64,000 nucleotides of DNA, from positions 105,333 to 169,332 of the forward strand of contig JAHEIZ010000003.1 of assembly GCA_024639145.1 (NCBI GenBank). The letters run 5' to 3'. The notes under the pieces are model-generated. The model searched no databases and had not been told where the DNA came from. It worked only from the letters and a program-made list of their open reading frames with translations. Shown here piece by piece: positions 61,643 to 64,000 of this stretch. Both the position numbers and the translations under genes were made by a program. The DNA comes from Actinomycetes bacterium (lineage in GTDB: Bacteria > Actinomycetota > Actinomycetes > S36-B12). Every line of letters begins with the position of its first letter. Within the stretch, counting starts at the first letter, position 1.

Positions 61643-62230
61643 GTGCGTACGGTTTTGCGCTCCACCGGCGTCCAATGGACAGCCATCGTTATCGCCCTCG
61701 TGGCATTGATCGTGACGATCATGCTGCCGTCGAGCACCTCGCGTGCTGAGGCTGCGACCCCCACCCAGGTGCACTCCACCGTGATGATCGCCCGCCTCGG
61801 CACAGTGCCAACGGCAAAGACCAGCTCGGCCGCTGCCCGCAAGGCGCAGATCAAGAACCTGCGCATGAAGCTGGTCAAGGTCGCCAAGGCCCAGGTTGGC
61901 GATCGATACTCCGCCGGCTCGGCCGGCCCCAACGCCTTCGACTGCTCGGGCCTGACCCGCTACGTCTACAAGACCGCAATGGGCAAGACCCTCCCGCATC
62001 AGTCGCACTCGCAGTTCGGCATCGTCAAGAAGATTCGCCTGAAGGACGCCCAGCCGGGTGACCTGGTGTTCTTCTTCCGTCACGGAGCCCATCACGTCGG
62101 CCTCTACATCGGCGGCGGCAAGATGGTCGACGCTGCCGGTTACGGCAAGGGCGTTCGCGTCAGCCCGATCCACGGCTCGTGGTGGGGACGCACATTCAGC
62201 GGCGTGGGAAGAATCGTTCCGGCTGCTTAG
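61643..62230 (+). CDS. NlpC/P60 cell-wall hydrolase
   Basis: 195 aa from GTG 61643 with GAAGGGA upstream. The track start at 61493 lies inside the riboswitch. Signal/anchor helix 'TAIVIALVALIVTIML', a basic linker helix ('KAQIKNLRMKLVKVAKAQVG'), then NlpC/P60: catalytic Cys in 'NAFDCSGLTRYVYK', His in 'HGAHHVGLYIGGGKMVDA' and a third polar residue. It cleaves peptidoglycan stem peptides. Control by the c-di-AMP riboswitch fits other actinobacterial muralytic genes. Ends convergently with the kinase gene. Confidence 0.9.
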   Translation: MRTVLRSTGVQWTAIVIALVALIVTIMLPSSTSRAEAATPTQVHSTVMIARLGTVPTAKTSSAAARKAQIKNLRMKLVKVAKAQVGDRYSAGSAGPNAFDCSGLTRYVYKTAMGKTLPHQSHSQFGIVKKIRLKDAQPGDLVFFFRHGAHHVGLYIGGGKMVDAAGYGKGVRVSPIHGSWWGRTFSGVGRIVPAA

Positions 62231-63573
62231 TCCGCGGTCGGGAAGTTCACTCGCACCGCAAGCCCGCCGAGTGGCGAAGTTTCCGCTGTCGCGTCACCGC
62301 CTGCGGCTCGTGCGGATTCCTGCACGAGCGCCAGGCCAAGACCTGAACCGCCCGGCACGGCCTTGCTACCGCGGCTGAATCGCTGGAATACGGCTACCTG
62401 CTCATCGACAGGAAGCCCCGGGCCGTCGTCAGCAACGACAAGCACGACGTTGCGGCCTTCCCTCCGTAGCGTCACGTGAATGCGACTGCGTGCGTAGGAC
62501 ATCGCGTTGCTGAGCAATTCATCGGTGATCTTCGCGACAGTGCCCTCGCTCGACATGATCCACAGATCGGGAGTGATATCACTTGTCAAAGTGATCTCGT
62601 TTTCGTTCGCGATGAGCTCAGCTTCTGCGATGCGCCCTGCCACCTTTGTCGACGCATTCATGCGCCGGACAGAGGTGCTGCCGGAATCCGATCGAGCCAG
62701 CGAGAGAACCTGATCAATGCGGTGAGTGAGTCGATCGACCTCGGCTGTCGCAGCAATCGCCTCGGTACGCACGGCATCTTCTGTGGTGATGTCCTCGATT
62801 GCCTCAAGTCGAAGTCGGACGCCGAACAGCGGGGTACGCAGGTGGTGTGAGGCATCGGCGGCAACGCGCTCTGTGCGCGCGAGAATTCCGTCGAGCTTGC
62901 CCGCTGTCGAGTTCAGTGCAGATGCGACCGAACGCACTTCAGCCGGACCTTCGGTCTCCGAGGCGCGCAAGGCGAGGTCATCGGGCAGTGCGCGGGCTAC
63001 GCCTGCAAGGCGACGAAGCGGAGACGCAATCGACCGAGCCAGCAGCCACGCGACGACAGCCGCCACGGCCATGACGGCTACCACGAAGAGCAGCAGCCAC
63101 TTCTGGGTCGAGCGCACCACATTGGTGACCTCGTTCTCCGGAATCGACAGCCGCACCGCACCGCTCACCTGCTGGTTCTGCACGACGGGCGCCGCGACAT
63201 ACCGAAGGTCGGCGCCCAGGGTCGACGACGTGCGCACGTCAGTCGTGAGAAAGCCCTCCAGCGCCTTGGTGATCTCAGGTCGATCGAAGGCACGATCGAG
63301 AGTGGAGTCACTGCTATCGGCGATCAACTTCGCATTCGTGTCGACGACGACGACTCGAGCACCGGTGGACTCATGAATGTCCTGAGTCTCCTTCGCCCAC
63401 AGTTCTCGCGGTTGAGATGAGAGCACCGATGCTGCACTAAGTGTCGCCACTTCGAGGCGCGAGATGAATTGGTCGCGTTGGTCATTCGCCACGATGATCG
63501 CGAGGGGAACGGCGAGCGCAATCGCGACGAGCGCGACGAGCGCCGTCATGGCGATCACGAGCCTCTTGGTCAC
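62227..63573 (-). CDS. Sensor histidine kinase
   Basis: 448 aa, GTG start. Two membrane helices (about 5-27 and 162-184) enclose a sensor domain of about 135 residues, followed by HAMP ('ARSIASPLRRLAGVARALPDD'), the phospho-acceptor 'ADASHHLRTPLFGVRLRLE' and HATPase boxes 'DELLSNAMSYA', 'VADDGPGLP' and 'GGSGLGLALV'. It phosphorylates the response regulator whose gene overlaps at its 5' end. The ligand is unknown. Confidence 0.92.
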   Translation of the reverse strand: MTKRLVIAMTALVALVAIALAVPLAIIVANDQRDQFISRLEVATLSAASVLSSQPRELWAKETQDIHESTGARVVVVDTNAKLIADSSDSTLDRAFDRPEITKALEGFLTTDVRTSSTLGADLRYVAAPVVQNQQVSGAVRLSIPENEVTNVVRSTQKWLLLFVVAVMAVAAVVAWLLARSIASPLRRLAGVARALPDDLALRASETEGPAEVRSVASALNSTAGKLDGILARTERVAADASHHLRTPLFGVRLRLEAIEDITTEDAVRTEAIAATAEVDRLTHRIDQVLSLARSDSGSTSVRRMNASTKVAGRIAEAELIANENEITLTSDITPDLWIMSSEGTVAKITDELLSNAMSYARSRIHVTLRREGRNVVLVVADDGPGLPVDEQVAVFQRFSRGSKAVPGGSGLGLALVQESARAAGGDATAETSPLGGLAVRVNFPTAD

Positions 63574-64000
63574 GCAGCGCCCTCGCCAAGTCGATAGCCG
63601 ACGCCACGCACGGTCTCGACAAGTGACGGATCACCGAGCTTCTTGCGAAGCGTCGCGATGTGGACGTCAAGAGTCTTGCCGGTGCCGATCCAGACCGGAT
63701 CCCACACGCGAGAGAAGAGCTCCTGGCGAGATACCGCGCGACCCGGCTCCTCGGCGAGCACGGCAAGCAGGTCGAACTCCTTCGCGGTGAGCTCTATCTC
63801 CTCGCCGTCGACAGTCACGACATGTCGCGTGCGATCGACTAACACACGACCACCGCCCACAGTGGGCTCATTGCGGCGGCGGCGCGCGATCGCGCGCACC
63901 CGGGCGGCGAGCTCGCGGACACTGAATGGCTTGACCACGTAGTCATCGGAACCGAGCTCGAGGCCCACGATGCGATCGGTCTCCTCGCCGCGGGCGGTCG
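63570..64000 (-). CDS. OmpR-family response regulator, 3' part only (5' end beyond the window)
   Basis: Coding continues through the right edge. The visible residues start in the receiver domain ('[29 protein letters not shown]', containing the conserved Lys of 'VKPF') and run through the winged-helix DNA-binding domain ('[23 protein letters not shown]' and '[28 protein letters not shown]'). The phospho-acceptor Asp is off the window. The track ORF of 132 aa is only the in-window piece from an internal GTG. Cognate of the histidine kinase, which starts at its stop. Confidence 0.92.
   Translation of the reverse strand, partial: TARGEETDRIVGLELGSDDYVVKPFSVRELAARVRAIARRRRNEPTVGGGRVLVDRTRHVVTVDGEEIELTAKEFDLLAVLAEEPGRAVSRQELFSRVWDPVWIGTGKTLDVHIATLRKKLGDPSLVETVRGVGYRLGEGAA

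Overview
The window reads as a chromosomal segment of a high-GC actinomycete (Actinomycetota). Supporting signs are GC-rich codon use, frequent GTG starts, ATGA-type gene overlaps, and several families typical of the phylum: a tRNA-adenosine-deaminase-associated protein beside tadA, nitrobindin, Septum_form, the permuted ATP-grasp/alpha-E/transglutaminase trio, an Rv0474-type regulator, and a c-di-AMP riboswitch ahead of an NlpC/P60 gene. I cannot name the genus. No phage, insertion sequence, CRISPR array or rRNA was seen.

Layout. 1-12 kb: a type IV pilus locus. The 5' end of pilB and all of pilT are on the minus strand and pilMNO on the plus strand. A minus-strand minor-pilin operon (PilV-, PilW- and PilX-like) carries unusually large C-terminal regions, and an unknown 267-aa gene sits beside it. 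The locus is flanked by a seven-TM-type membrane protein with degenerate GGDEF and EAL-like domains. 12-13 kb: an XRE regulator coupled to a protein with eight xPK(V/F) pentapeptide repeats, in the arrangement of mycobacterial Rv0474-hbhA. 13-20 kb: housekeeping genes (dtd, ygfZ, a Fur-family regulator, nitrobindin, DsrE, LytR_C, tadA and its partner, upp, UPF0303, dsbB). 20-24 kb: an orphan ParA and the ATP-grasp/alpha-E/transglutaminase operon. 24-33 kb: a Septum_form protein, NDH-2, a Rieske lipoprotein, amtB-glnK, an FkbM methyltransferase, an NRAMP-like transporter, an ABC-F ATPase and a glutaredoxin.

33-36 kb holds tRNA-Arg(ACG), tRNA-Ser(GCT), a polyphosphate-glucokinase-like ROK kinase, a 2TM protein and an MFS transporter. 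36-50 kb is a complete myo-inositol catabolic island. iolE-iolD-iolA and iolC-aldolase-iolB-idh are two minus-strand operons. A ribose-type ABC transporter (binding protein, permease, ATPase) and two LacI-family repressors lie between them. The near-identical palindrome ATTGGAGCGCTCCAAT lies in front of both catabolic operons and the transporter, so one LacI repressor probably controls all of them. A second palindrome, TGACAACGTTGTCA, belongs to the second repressor.

50-64 kb holds a DMT exporter, an AroE-family dehydrogenase, an alcohol dehydrogenase, a CrtO-acyltransferase-like gene, tRNA-Ser(TGA), a membrane-anchored unknown, a DUF3800-like gene that looks acquired, a polysaccharide flippase, an MTAN-like nucleosidase, an acetolactate decarboxylase behind three hairpins, TrpB2 and a GT4 glycosyltransferase. 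After these come the c-di-AMP riboswitch with its NlpC/P60 hydrolase and a histidine kinase/response regulator pair, the latter cut by the right edge.

All assignments come from reading motifs and gene order. No database search or computation was possible.
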